From assembly GCF_000004075.3 (NCBI RefSeq), contig NC_026658.2:1178001-1242000 (forward strand): a stretch of 64,000 nt of DNA, in the 5' to 3' direction. Made by a program: the position numbers and the translations under genes. The stretch is from Cucumis sativus. Its lineage: Eukaryota; Streptophyta; Magnoliopsida; Cucurbitales; Cucurbitaceae. Under the pieces are notes generated by a model. The model was not told where the DNA came from. It did no database searches and saw nothing but the letters and a program-made list of their open reading frames with translations. Of this stretch, positions 36,801 through 49,799 are shown one piece after another (within the stretch, counting starts at the first letter, position 1; each line of letters opens with the position of its first letter).

Positions 36801-37901
36801 ACCTACTTTAAAAACTCTATTAAGGTCAGGTTAAACTGAGCCGTTAACGGATATCACATTCTAATAAACTAGTTGAGTAAGGAAATTTCCAGGTTTCCTT
36901 TCTCTCCTAAAATGCCGTAGTTCCAATCTAGGCTAGTAACAGAATCATTCAAGCTTAATTCCTACTGAGAGCGAGTAATCCACTGAGTACAAAAATAATA
37001 AACGCAATACCATTTTCCTAGCATCAACCCCCAACCTTGCATGTGCTTCAACAGTCTCATCAAAATTTCCCTTGGCAGCAGCCTGAACTTGAATTTTAAG
37101 AAAAAGAACAAAAAATGAAGATTAAAGGATGGGATTGTCAATAACCATTTCTAAAGCACGTTCATTTTACAACTTCAAAGATCATGTAGACAAATATTCT
37201 ACAATCTACAACTTTCAATTCTCCCAAAATGCAGGAATTAGAGAAACTTCCCATGAAAAGTTAAAACCACAATCTTATACACTGACCTTCACTTGCCGGA
37301 TAGCGTCTATCAAATCAAGAACTACCTTCTGTTCCTTCTTCTCGACTTTGATCAGCATCGGAAATGGAGCAGTAACTTTCTCCTCCTCCGCAACCCTCAA
37401 AACCCTCCTCCTCCATTGATTCGCCGCCTCAATTTTCTTCCTTTCCTCCTCCATTTGCTCAGTCACCACACCCTCTTCTCCTCCACCCGAAGCCGAACCC
37501 GTATCTTCCGGAAGCGGAGCAACACGTGCCGCATAAGAAACGGGAGTTATAGTTGGAGCATCCTTCATATATCGAACATCCTCACGAGTCCACGTCCTCC
37601 GACCTTCAGGCCTTGGCGGCGGCCCCTGTGGAGGCGGTGGAGATTGAAGCGTTACTGGGGAATCTTGGTTCTCATCGGCTTGTGGCTTGGGCTTGACGGC
37701 GTAGGAAACTGGCTGAATGGGAACGGAACGAGAGGTTCTTGGAGAGGATTGATCAGGGGGAGAATCGGGATCTGGGTTAGAATCAGATTGAGAGGAAGAG
37801 AGTGATCTTCGAAAGTGAAGGAAGTGAGAAGTTGAAAGAGAAGGAGGTCTGGCAAAGGAATGGCGGCGAGCATGAGTGAGGATGAGCTTGAGAACTGCCA
37901 T
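33838..37901 (-). CDS. Ribosomal protein L1 (bL1 family), predicted mitochondrial
   Basis: Ten exons on the minus strand: 37901-37287, 37082-37011, 36469-36428, 36338-36236, 35830-35766, 35652-35608, 35525-35418, 35310-35223, 35056-35010, 33927-33838. They join in frame to 424 residues. The first 200 or so residues are a leader: a basic Ser/Arg-rich start (MAVLKLILTHARRHSF) fitting a mitochondrial presequence, then Pro-rich disordered sequence. Residues about 195-420 form the L1 domain, with EAHARLGVDARK, LPHSIGKTVKVAFFAEG, RQRGLLPDPKLGTVT and the C-terminal SKYAGYLNSFHICST and MGPGFPITIQSL blocks. L1 binds 23S-type rRNA and forms the L1 stalk near the ribosomal E site. It resembles the Arabidopsis L1p/L10e-family protein At2g42710 more than plastid L1. 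The intron at 35057-35222 is of GC-AG type. The TTG at 37922 is not a start; the ATG at 37901 is used. Confidence 0.92.
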
Positions 37902-37989
37902 TGATGGGTTGCAGCTCCTCAAGATGGAGAAGAAATAAACTGTGGTTTTAGAGGTTTAAGTCGGGAAGAGATCGCAGCTTCTTGGTTTA

Positions 37990-40080
37990 GAAATATGAGT
38001 CGAGTCCGGCCGCCCCGGTCCGGTCCGTTGTGACCGTCTATGCTATTTTCTTCATTTATTTTGGAAATTGCAAAGGACACCCTAACATATAGGCCAGTTA
38101 ATTATGCTCTCAAACAAACTTTTAGTTATAACAAATGAGCCCTTTAAGTCTATATAAATATTAAAGTTAGACCCTCTAGTAAAAATTTAACTCTCAGATT
38201 CGTAATAAACTAATTTTTATTCTTTTAAAAATATCTTTAAGATAAAACTTCAAAATTTAACATAAAACTATAATTGAAGTCGATTAAACCCATTCAACAT
38301 CATTAAAACAACGAAAAATTTGTAGACGTTATGTTTGATAGCTAAAACATAAACATGTGAAAATGATCGTCAAACTTATACGTCAACTAACTATCATATC
38401 AATGCAGCGTGATATTAATGTACACAATAATCTAATCGCTTTTCATACATGTATGTAGGGACTACAATTACTCTATTGAAATACATTCTTGCAATAGAAC
38501 ATAATATATATCATTTACACCTTATAAACATATTAAAAAGTTATGTCAGTAATTATTGACAGATTTAGTATAGGTGAATGGAAGCTCCCTCCAAATTTAT
38601 TTTTTTTATATAAATATATAAAAAAAAAAACTCATATAATATCAATTTTAGTAGTTAATCGGGTGAAAAGATATTGTCTAAACTCTTTTTTGAAGGTTCA
38701 AGTTTCACTCCTTACATTTTTTTCAGATTATTTTTACTGAGTTATAGAATTTTCGTCAACAAAATTTATGGATAGAGAAATCTACAGTAAATTGAAAATC
38801 ACGTTAATATAACTCCTAAAACTTTTGATAATGATGTATAAAATATTTTTTTTCTTATTATTCTCAAGCCATTTAAAACAAAGGACATTCTTTGATGTTA
38901 TTATTCATATACTTTCAACTAAAAACCTAATATTACTTTGATCTCACTTTTTGAATTGTAAATTATTCCAACAATTTCAATCCAATCTAAAAACTCTTAA
39001 ATAAGAGCATTGTGACCCATGAATTATATCTCCATGAATCATTTCATAGAGATAGCTCCTCCCTATAAAATTGAATTAGCTCTCAAATTCCTCCCATTAA
39101 TAGCCTCTACTTCATTGTTTCTATCATCATTTTTTAAAAAAAAAAAAAATCACCTTCCTATCACTACTACCTTTTTACCCAAACTTCTTCTTTCCTATTT
39201 TTATCTACACAATCTTTCTCTTTCATTTTAATTACTCTCTCTCATTCACCCCTTGAAAGAAACAGTACGTCCCCCTCGGCCCTCTCTACTGCACTCAATT
39301 GAAATTTGACGCATATCGTATTTTGGATATCTATACGCAAAGTAAAAAGGACTACTTCCTCGCATCATCTCTCACAATCTCTTTCTTTCCTTCCTTCATC
39401 TTGGATCATTATTTTGTGCTTTTAAGTTGATATTCTGTTGTTTGTTTGTTTGTGAATTATTTTAATTTCTTAGATTGCATGTTATATAGGTTTGACTTAA
39501 TATCCTTTTTCTCTTTTGGCTACTTGGGTGTCCTAATTCTCATTCTGCTATTTTTTCCCCTATTCTTGCATTCTAGTTAAAATTAGATTACTTTTTATTT
39601 TGTTTGGTGTTTAATTGGTTTTTAATTCTTGATTAATTAAAATCAATTAGAATTCAATTCAAAGTTTTCTTTAACAATCATCCATACATTTACTCTAATT
39701 ACCATAATTCCTTTGCGAAAATCCACCAGTTTAACAATGCCTCTTCATTTGTCATAGTTCACTCAAACTTTACAGCTTTGCATAGCAAATCTAATGGTAT
39801 AAAACAATAATAATAATAATAATAAGTTAAGAAACACTTTACCCATATGCAAATTCAAATAGCCTAAATTCAATCAACCCTTACTAAATGAGCTTAATTT
39901 ATAGTAATTAAGATAACCTTGTTACTTAGAGGTTGAAGTTTCGATCTCTACTATTAATACAATCAATCAACACTCCAAAGATAATTTTCAAGTAAACGTT
40001 AAAATTCCGGCAATGTCTTGTTTACTGAATGATATGCAATAATACAACAAGAATTTTGTGTGTAGTACACTTAACCGATG
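37990..40080. other. Intergenic region between the L1 gene and HYD1
   Basis: AT-rich with T/C-rich patches (39120-39240 and 39355-39400); contains an (AAT)n run near 39808-39825. No supported gene. It holds the promoter side of the L1 gene and the 3' flank of HYD1. Confidence 0.5.
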
Positions 40081-40089
40081 AGTAATAAC

Positions 40090-43055
40090 TTAGAGGGTTT
40101 TGGTTTTCGTTTGGCTTTCAATGCTCATTGCAATGCAAATTTTCTTCCAACACCGTATACCGATAAGCGAGGGAATAAGAATCCAGAACGAGTTTGCCAC
40201 TACGTAGTATGCATAGTAATAAAATGGACCTGAAGAGAAATCATCACCATCTAACACAGCTGTTACGTAGTACAACAATGTCCCATAGAGCTGCCCCAAT
40301 GATATGGCGAACTGTAGTATGTAACTGTATGACTTTCCCGATGCTATCGCATACCTGCAAATTAACCAGGCCGACAAAATTATATTCAGCCCTAATTTGA
40401 TTGCTTAGAAATATTACTTCCCGAACTTAAAATAGTCAGGAGATGAAATTAAAAATAGCCTCTAAAAGTTTTCATCCTTCACAACTAGCACCCTTATTGA
40501 CAATTCATTATAATAGTTTTTCTTTAGTCGAGATTCGAATACAAATTTGACTTATTTTACTCGTACCTCCAAATTATGAATTATTTTGGCCTTTCTCATA
40601 GAAATTTTGACTAAAATAAAGATCCAATTGTTGTAATCTTTACTAGATTTTCTGTAATATAATATATAATCTTCATTTCCAAAAGATAAGACGATTTGGA
40701 GAAGATAGATGAACCAAATGTTTATGATAATCAAATTCTACCAAACATTAAGTGATTCGAGAAAAGTTCGATCAAATCTTGATCTTCCGCTTGGTTACGA
40801 TTCCACCCAAAAAGCCCACAAAGATTAATATGCGATTAACACAAGTCAAGAGTATTCAAATCTCAGGGTTAATCTCGGCTGGAAAGGAGCATGTAAAACT
40901 ATTTCAACAATTTCTCTAAAAGGGTGCTGGTTGTAAAAAAACGAAAATAATAGGTGTTATTTTCGACAATTTTCCAATAATATGATTCCTTGGATGTATA
41001 GCATTTCTAAATTCCAAGTAATAAATTCTTACGCTGCTAAGATGCAAGCTGGACCCTCTAAAACAGAAGTCAGTCCTTCAATACTGACAATTCCGGATTC
41101 CCTAGCTGCGTATCGAGAATCTCCCTTGCTGTATTCTTTCCCTGACAAGTTGTGCGCAAAGATATTAGAGGATTATCCATACAACCCCTTTAACTACCAC
41201 ATTATGGTACTAAAATAATGAATTAAATTAACTTACAAACTTCGGCAAGGTAGAAAGAAGTCTTGTCCTTGTAAAATTCTGGAGAGAAAACAAAGTAACC
41301 CTCGAGAACCATGTGGGTAAGGCCAGTAAATATCCACCAGCACATCAGCAACCTATCAATCTTTGCCTTCTTGGTAAGTCGTCCTGTTATAAGGAGAAAA
41401 TGAAGATGAAATCAACAAGCATAGAACCACTTCTAGAACTACAATTTTTTCCATTGCTAAATTCAGATTAAAAAAAAGGATAAAGATAAAGATGGAGAGA
41501 GCAAGTATACACACAGAAGGTCAAATGAAAGAAACACAAGACGTACTATGTTTTAGTACAACAACTAGTGATGGAAAGTCGAACATTCAATCTCTAGGAA
41601 AAAGGGTTATGTCATTAATATTGAGCTAAACTCAGTTTTGGTAGAAACACAAGGAGCACTGGGAAAGAAAAATATGCCATAGTTTGCAACATAAGTACTG
41701 GGTGCTGGAGATTAATTCTTCAACTATAAGCTAAGATGACAGTTATGTTGTATTGTCTGAACCAAGAAAGTTGCAACAAGGAAGGATGTGACAGCAACTA
41801 GAGTTTTTCAGTTCAGAAAGATTGATGACTGCTTCTATGCTATCTTTTGTGAACACACAAAAAATGCCTAGACCTGAGCTTTCCTGCCCAACGTCAAACT
41901 TCTTCTTTTAATCCAAATATTGCAATCACAATAAACGTTGGGTTTTTCTGAAAAGTTACTGAGATGGTGCTCAATTATCTTCTCCTCTCATGGATGCTAA
42001 ATCGTTCAAAAATTTCCTTTTTATATTGTAAGTTTCCAACAACATTCTCACATTTCAAAATTCCATTTCCAAGAGAGGATACAAATTAAAGATTGAAGGA
42101 AAAGTCAAAGAGATGTGATAGCAATAAATTACAATGTCCCAAACTCTCGCGACTACTCCCTAGAATCTACCTCCCTTTGTTTCTCCCCCCAATGAATTTA
42201 CACTAACATCATTAGTTGCCGTTGTGACTCTCCCTATTTCGAGCCCTTGATACAGTCTTTGAATTTATTGCCCATTATCAATTGTTTCCTACAATATTCA
42301 TGGTGTTAGGATCCAATATTTGTACAACACTCTAGCTTCCCATCATGAATTTTCTAAATTATTGAACAACTTCTCTGAAATACAACATCTCCATCAATAT
42401 TCTGCTTAACTTAAAAGATTCATGCCCAAGCAAAAAAAATGTTCAAGTACTAATTTCATAAAGACCAAATATTGGACAAGTAGACCAAAAGAGCACAACT
42501 CAGATAAGTAGTAACACAAGGAAAATCTAGCATCTCTATCTGTTTACCAGATCTTAATCCTCTCTAAAAAAAAAAAAAAAAATCACAATAATTGAACGAA
42601 ACACAGAATTGAATTTTCACATCGGTTTCATCACCAGCCTTCGGATTCAACAAAGACATTCAAAACGACGCGACAAGCAATAACATTCTCAGAGAACACA
42701 ACAAAGAGCAGAACCATCGATATCATTCAATTCATCATGCAACTCCTAAGAAGCAGACAAAGATCCAACGCAAAAACAAGGTAGAACAGATAAGGAAAAC
42801 AATCGGTGTTCATCTCCAACACACAGAAACCAGAAATTGAAGAACAGAAAACAGAATCGAAGAAAAATGGAAGCCAAACAAAGAGGAAAGGGAAAGCATA
42901 CCGGAAAGCGTCCAAACGAGGAGAACGAGGAAAAGAGAAGTGAGGAGGTAGCCGCCGAGAATAGTAGAGAGAGGAAGTGAAATAGGAACATAGTCGGGGA
43001 GTTTGAGATCGGTGGGAACGTAAGGATGGGGAGCAGCTTCAGATGCCCCCGCCAT
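40090..43055 (-). CDS. HYD1: Sterol delta8-delta7 isomerase (HYDRA1, EXPERA/emopamil-binding domain)
   Basis: Four exons on the minus strand (43055-42902, 41383-41237, 41141-41033, 40354-40090) join in frame to 224 residues, the length of plant HYD1. The enzyme moves the sterol B-ring double bond from C8 to C7 in the ER membrane, a step of phytosterol synthesis. The EXPERA domain covers about residues 30-205 with several membrane helices. The catalytic region LTHMVLEGYF holds His75 and Glu79, matching the His and Glu needed in the animal emopamil-binding isomerase; a further conserved Glu lies in the SIEGLTSVLEGP segment. The N terminus (MAGASEAAPHPYVPTDLKLP) is typical. Intron 1 is long (about 1.5 kb). 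A 51-bp-period duplication lies 177-273 bp upstream of the ATG. Confidence 0.95.
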
Positions 43056-43231
43056 TGGTGACTTCCTTGGTTTTTCCCTCTAGTTTTCAATTAATTTTAT
43101 CCAATGAACACTCAACTCAGCTCACTGTTCTTTCGTTTCGGCCTCCTCCTCTGAGCTGTATGTATATATATAATCTATTCATATATGGATTGATTCGTGA
43201 GCTGTATACTATACATCTATATATTATAACA

Positions 43232-43328
43232 TGAGACTAAATGAGGGACACTTTTGACATTAAAAGATGCATTCGTATAACCTGAGACTAAATGAGGGAC
43301 ACTTTTGACATTAAAAGATGCATTCGTA
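43232..43328. repeat. Tandem duplication (51-bp period) in the HYD1 upstream region
   Basis: A 46-bp sequence starting TGAGACTAAATGAGGGACAC occurs at 43232-43277 and identically at 43283-43328. It lies 177-273 bp upstream of the HYD1 start codon, inside the likely promoter region. Confidence 0.9.
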
Positions 43329-43943
43329 GCCGAAATTTTGGAAAATATGTGCTTGAGAGACGTACTCAGCTAACACTCATATATATATTTACCTTAAACT
43401 TGAAAAATGGTGAATTACTCTCATTCATACAAATATTTAATGATTTATTTTAATTATTTTAAGAGAAATTTGCATAAAACACCCCTTATTTTTTTTAAAT
43501 CAATAATAATTACCATTGATTATTATAAAATAAAAATTATCTCCTCTATATATGTGAGAACTTTAATCCATTCTACTTTTTTCACCCTTATGGATAGTGA
43601 TCAATAATTTCTGCATGTAAAATAAAATTGATTCATGTTATTATCACAGGATGCAGTGAATGAGGGAGAGAGAGTCGTCATTTTGTTTAAAATATAAAGT
43701 CACGTTTTCATTTTATTTTTTTTTTAAAAATGTAGTAGGGTCATACTCTAATAAATTTTAATTATATAAAAATATTTTACCATGTTTGCTAAATTTTTTA
43801 ACGGGCGTAGATGTACTCTCAAAATGTGTGAATATGCATTATCTTATTCAAACTACAATTTAAGTTGGAAATTCCTATTCAAAAAGAGATTATAAATTTC
43901 AAAATGTGAATATAAAATAATAAATAAGATAAACAAAAAAGTT

Positions 43944-44015
43944 TCCGTTGCCGGGACTTGAACCCGGGTCTCTCGGGTGAGAGCCGAGTATCCTAACCAA
44001 CTAGACTACAACGGA
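43944..44015 (-). tRNA. tRNA-Glu (anticodon CTC)
   Basis: A 72-nt cloverleaf on the minus strand. The acceptor stem pairs TCCGTTG with CAACGGA (7 bp). The anticodon stem CTCGG/CCGAG encloses the loop CTCTCAC, giving anticodon CTC (Glu). The T arm CCGGG/CCCGG encloses TTCAAGT, and the internal B-box promoter GGTTCAAGTCC is intact. No intron and no encoded CCA, as expected for a nuclear gene. All stems pair, so it looks functional. Confidence 0.97.
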
Positions 44016-44726
44016 TCTATGAATTTTAAATTACGCTTATATATATATATATAAGAAAATAAACACTCTCGTAGATTTGTTTTTGATTTCATTCCAAAAG
44101 GTTAATTAATTACCAATAAAGATAGTTGTTCATCACTCCCTCCCTTAATCAACATAGGATTTTGTTTGAACTTCTAACAATTTCTCTCCTTACCGATTGA
44201 ATGTTTGATCGTCTATAAATGATTTTCATAAGTTGTTGTCATGCAAAACCTTATAACTTACTTATAAGGATCACCGAACATAAATTATTTGATTTCAGTG
44301 TATTAAACATATATAAAAGAGAAATTATCAAAAGTAATATATAATTTCAACTTTATATGATCAAATAATTGTTAAAAACGAGAATGCAAATTTGTTGGAC
44401 TAATAGAAGCGCTAAGATTCAAATTGTGTCGATTTCCTTCAATAATAAATTTTCTTTTACAGAAGAAGTTTATTTGAACCCTCGAACCACACCAACAATG
44501 AAAGCAACTTCTTCCAAAGAGTATACACACATTTATAGTATAACTTTTCGTAGTACTACACAATGAGTAGAGGATTGAACCTCAGCCAGCCTCTAAAAAC
44601 AAAAGTTACGTCAAAAACACTTTAACCCAAGCTCACCTTGACACTTGACTTACCACTTCAAAATTACAACATTTTAAGTACATAATACAACAAACAAACA
44701 CTTCTATATGTTTTTCTTGGGGAGAG
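44016..44726. other. Intergenic gap between tRNA-Glu and HAK5 3' end
   Basis: AT-rich; an AT microsatellite lies just beyond the tRNA near 44038-44053. Two overlapping opposite-strand open frames around 44370-44566 show no recognisable domain and are not supported as genes. The part nearest 44726 is probably HAK5 3' untranslated sequence. Confidence 0.5.
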
Positions 44727-47700
44727 TCATATTTCGTAAGTCATTCCAACCCTTAAAAGCCTAGTACGTGGAATCTCAAGAACATTCTCCCCTTGCCTAA
44801 AGTTCTTCCTCAAGAAACTATAAGCATAATTAACCACCATTTTCTTAATCAATGAAGATTTTGGTTCAGCCACTACTTCTGCTTCTCCCAACAAATAAAC
44901 CACTCCTTTTTTCATTGCTTTCTCTATAAATGCCATCTCTTCCTCCACTGCAGCCACTCCTAGTACTTGACGATCAGCCGTTCCATTTGACGACCCCCTC
45001 GATTTCGATTCGCCGACTGGCTGAATGGAGCCTGACGAGCGGCGAGATGAATGATTTGCCACTTCGGCAGATGCCGTTTCACCTTCGACATGCACTGTTG
45101 CTACTGAAACTGGGGGGTCTATTGGTACACCTTCTAGCATTATATGTTCTTGGCGTATGAATTGTTTCAAGCTCTCCACCAACTGCCGCTCAAACTCATC
45201 AGAGCCAGTTACTATGTCTTTATATCCATATCTGGTTCAAATTTTACAAATGAAAAAAAGATTAGGATAAATATACGTGAGAGTTAAATTACTTTCTAAA
45301 TAATTTCTTGTTGAAAGAATTAGTTTTTGAGATGTAATTTCACGTGTATTCTAATCAGTATCACTTTCACCTTTTGAGTTTAGTTGATGATCATTTGACA
45401 TTATATATCAATCATGAAGGTCGAACCATATCAACATATATAAGTGAACATAGGGTTAAGAATATGAATATTGAAGTGATGGGTTAAATTATAAGTTTAG
45501 TGTACGAAGTACTTTTCAATTTGTTTGTACCTTTATTTGCTTTTAATTAATTTACTTTATTATATACACTTACATTTTCATGATCATTAATAAATTTGGT
45601 AAACTTATGAATCTAAATTGGTTCTCATCCTTTAAAAAGAAAAATAATGGACAGACTTGTAAAAAAGAATAATGTTATATTAAACAACACAAAAATAACT
45701 AAGTTAGAGTTGATTAATTAAGCATATATCAACACTTTTAAAGAATTGTAAGTAAAAATATTTAATGATAAACTTCTATAAGTTCTATTACTGATACTCT
45801 TTAAGTGCTAGATTTAAATTGATGCAAATCGTTTTTTAGTCAAATAGTGATTTAGCGAAACATACCTGACAACACATCGAAACATACGGTACTCCCTTGG
45901 CTCCACTTGGCGAAACAAAAACCGTTCATTAGGTGTGACTTTGCTTATCGGAATAGACTTGATGGAGACGAAGACGATAACGGAGTGAACAGAAGGAATA
46001 CTAGAAATGAAGTGAGGGAAAATGGGAGGAATACCTTGAACCAACTCAGAGTAAAGAAGGCCAATTCCAGGGATTCGATTAACATCAGGATTGTTAGCTA
46101 ACTCAGTTATGTACCCACTAGAAACCTTATTTTTAAGTTCAAAAATATATCTTTCCCTATGAACATAATGCCACACAACCATGATAGCCATGAGAAAAAC
46201 TGCAAGAACAAGAGGAAGAAAACCTCCTTGAGTGAACTTGTAAAGAACCGACGAGAAATAGAGAAGTTCTATAGAGCCAAAGACGAGAATGAATAAAACT
46301 ATCAACCAAATACTCGTCTTCCAAATGACAATCATGATGAGAGAAACCATGGCGGTAGTCATGATCATGACGGCGACAACGGCAATGCCATAGGCGTGAC
46401 CGATGTTTTCAGTGGTTTTGAAAGCAGCGGTTACGATGACACATGCTAACATTAGAAGGTAATTAACCTCTGGGATGTAAACTTGGCCTTCATATGTGGG
46501 TGAAGTGTGGATTACTTTTACTCTCGGGAAGCAACCTAGAGATAAAGATTGTGATATTATGGCAAATGCTCCTGAGATCATTGCTTGACTTGCTATGATT
46601 GAAGCTGCTACCGCAACTACGAATGTTGGCCAGTATAAAGGATCTGCATATGCACAATTTGTCATTAAAACGACAACGGAAACTTCTGTGACCGACAGTT
46701 ATTTATGTATTTGTAAATATTTTGGTTTATTTTATTATATTTCAAAAACAATTTTATTACAGATAATAAGAATATACTTATGAACACGATTTAATCATAT
46801 ACCTGGAATGGAGTCATAGAAAGTATGGGCAACATGGTCTGGGAATTTTCTGAGATATGCAGCTTGCCCACTGTAAGCTGCTAATAAAGCAGGAAATACA
46901 ATGGAAGAGAAACTAATCTGCAAAATCACTCATACTATATTACAAACACATGCCAAATACTATACTATGAAGTGATTGAACGCTTCTTCAAAAGTAATAA
47001 TCAATAGATTTTTAGACTTTAATTTCAATCTAATTTTGTGTTAAGTGTGGTTAACAGGCTTATTAATTAAACAGAAAACTAATGCTTAGTTTATACTGTT
47101 ATACTTAATTTTGAAATGATTACCCATAATTATGTTTAATAAAAATCAGTTCCAAAATTTTGATTTAAACGTACAAATTTACCTGGATAGCTCTAACATT
47201 GAAGTGACCTAAATCAGCAAACATGGCCTCGGTCCCTACACATGTATATATAAATTAAATATATATGAACATGAATTGATCAAGAGTAGTTAATGAAAAG
47301 AAAAGGAATTAATTAGTGAAAAGTGAAAAGAAAAGTAGAGAGGGGGACCTGTGATGCATAGAAAAACACCACCAAGAGAAACCCAAGCTTCTTTCCCATT
47401 TCTTTTGAAATAATCAAAGATATATTTAGGGTTAAAAGCTTTAAGAACAGAAGGGTCATGCTTGAACAAATTGAAAAGGCCAATTCCACCAATAAATGCA
47501 AACCAAGTAAATATTATTGGAGCAAATGAGAATCCCACTTTGTCAGTTCCAAATCTTTGAATGCAGAATAGAATTACAAGAATTGCTACTGAAATCCCCA
47601 CAACTGCATCTGTACGCTTAAATGAATCATAATTAATATTATTATTCAATCACCACATGATCATATGATATATACATTATATTTTATTTTCAATTTTTAA

Positions 47701-49485
47701 TAAAACTCTAGTTCTTAATAATAAATTTAAATTATTAAACTTCTATATAATATTTATATATTATTTGAGTTCCAGTTACAACCTTTAGTTTCAATCATTA
47801 TTTAAATCCTAGAATACAACAACATGTGACTATTATATTTTAACAAAACTTGCATACACAGTTGATAGTTTATTATTATAGAGATAATGCAGCACTTTTC
47901 ATTTAATTGTGAGGACAGGTTTATATTATTTTAACAAAACTTGTATACATGGTTTATTCTACAATAAACACCAACTAGATGCTTTTTGTTTCTTTATTTC
48001 CTTCCAATCAATTGATGAGGACAACTTCCTATGTTTCATTAGTCAACTTTTTTTTTTTTTTTTTTGCATATTAAACATAATGGAAATTGAAACATAGTAT
48101 CGTGTACTGTCACCTCCTATGTTATGTAGTCAACTTTTGCACGTTTAAACAAAAATATAAGGTCTTAGAAGTAGTTATATGTATATAGAAAATTCAGAAG
48201 GTGATTGAATATTAAACAAATCCATATATTTTGTTTCTTATAAGATGTTTTAATCAGTTTGAATTACACGTTATTTTCAAAATAATAATAGTAATAACAG
48301 TGATGTAGACATCTTATTTATATTGATTGGTTTTGATTAAAACAATAAGTGAGGATTTAATTATGCGAATCTTCTTAAAAGAATAAAAGTGATGAAGCAC
48401 TAATAATCCAAAGTTAATTATTTTATGGACTAGATTTCCAATTAAGAAAAGTAAACTGTACCTGTTCCTAGTGAACTGATTCCACTCACTGCTGAGAGCA
48501 CTGCACAAATCAAACAAAATAAATTACAAGTTGATAAGCTGACATGAAGACATGAACAAAGGAGAATAGAGATCCGAATTACCGGAAATAGATGGAGTGA
48601 GAACTCCATCACCAATAACCATGGAAGTTCCAGCGATAGTGACGAGAAAAAGAACAATTTTTGCAAACATACTATTCTCAAGCTTCTCCTTCACCTTTTG
48701 AGACCTTCTCAAATTAGAAGGCACAACAAGCTGATAATTAGACAGTTCTCTATCCTCTGGCTGTTCGTTTGGAATCAACCCTACTTTTACATAGCGGCAT
48801 AACAACGAGTAAAGGGCAAATGTTCCACCATCACCATTGTCATTTGCCCAAAGCACAATGAACACATACTTCAACAATGGAATCAGTGCTATGGTGTAGA
48901 TTATGAGTGACAGAACTCCGATCACGTCGTCGGTGTTCTCTATATTCCCACTGCTGAACGTGCTTGCATACACGTACAACGGCGACGTCCCGATGTCTCC
49001 GTACACCACTCCCACGCTCTGAAATGCTAAACTCAATGTTCGTTGCCAATTTACCTGATAACCCATATAAAAAAAAGTTAGCTTTAGCATTGAGTTTTGG
49101 TTATTAGTAAGTTATAACCCTTTGTATTTGGAAGAGTGGATGATAGATAATGAGGGTGATTTGAGATTATGATTTGAAGAAAATCACTTCTCCCCTTAAA
49201 AAAAAAATACTTTTAATTAAGAAAAATCAATTTTAATAGAATAAAGATTTCTAATTAATTGATTTTATACGTATAACTACGTAAATAATTTTTACAAATG
49301 ATATCTAAATCATGAATTTTAATATTTTATCGATAATTTCATACGGTGGGGAGTCGATGGGTGGCAGTGGCAGGGACCCGACCGGCCTCGAGATTGAGCG
49401 AGTCAACACGGCGGAGGGTTGCCCATGAAGACTTTCTTCCTTTCAATTTCTTAGTGCCTTCATCCCCTACTTTCTCCTCTGCCAT
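44727..49485 (-). CDS. HAK5: HAK5-type high-affinity potassium transporter (KUP/HAK/KT cluster I)
   Basis: Eight exons on the minus strand: 49485-49345, 49054-48583, 48500-48462, 47609-47349, 47235-47183, 46917-46803, 46643-45866, 45231-44727. Phases agree and give 787 residues, matching HAK5 proteins. The short basic N terminus ([20 protein letters not shown]) leads to the first helix and the family pore motif [13 protein letters not shown] (residues 62-74). Further HAK blocks are [65 protein letters not shown] and [15 protein letters not shown]. The C terminus is cytosolic and ends RVGMTYEI, as in HAK5. The protein should sit in the plasma membrane and take up K+ at low external supply, probably coupled to protons. 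Exons of 39 and 53 bp are unusually small but fit exactly. An opposite-strand frame at 49346-49633 is a shadow of exon 1. Confidence 0.95.
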
Positions 49486-49527
49486 TTTTCTTGTGTGTGG
49501 CCTTTCTTTGTGTTGCTTTGCATTTCG

Positions 49528-49535
49528 TATTTATA
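49528..49535 (-). promoter_or_regulatory. TATA-like motif upstream of HAK5
   Basis: The minus strand reads TATAAATA about 43-50 bp upstream of the HAK5 ATG. If used, the leader would be only about 15 nt, so another start further upstream is possible. Confidence 0.35.
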
Positions 49536-49748
49536 ATGTAAAAGGATGTAAATTGGTAAGTTGTAGGAATTATTTAGTTGCAATTATTACTTTGATAATA
49601 TCATATATTATATGCTCTTCCAATGAAATATGAAGTCAACTATATTGTTTAATTTTGTAGGTACGTGACAATTACTCGATCTAATTAAGATATTTAACAA
49701 TAATAATCCTTTGACTAAAAGGGTTTAGGTGATATATACATAGGACGA

Positions 49749-49774
49749 CCTTTCTTTCTTTCTTTCTTTCTTTC
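49749..49774. repeat. (CTTT)n microsatellite in the HAK5 upstream region
   Basis: Six to seven copies of the CTTT tetranucleotide, about 265-290 bp upstream of the HAK5 start codon. Such runs vary in length between accessions. Confidence 0.9.
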
Positions 49775-49799
49775 ATGTATTGAGTATTTTTGCAGCTTT

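Noticed and set aside
37293-37805. Plus-strand open frame of 170 codons
   Set aside because: Antisense shadow of the first exon of the L1 gene, which has a consistent presequence and spliced L1 domain on the other strand.
49346-49633. Plus-strand open frame of 95 codons
   Set aside because: It is the antisense shadow of HAK5 exon 1 (49345-49485) and its upstream region.
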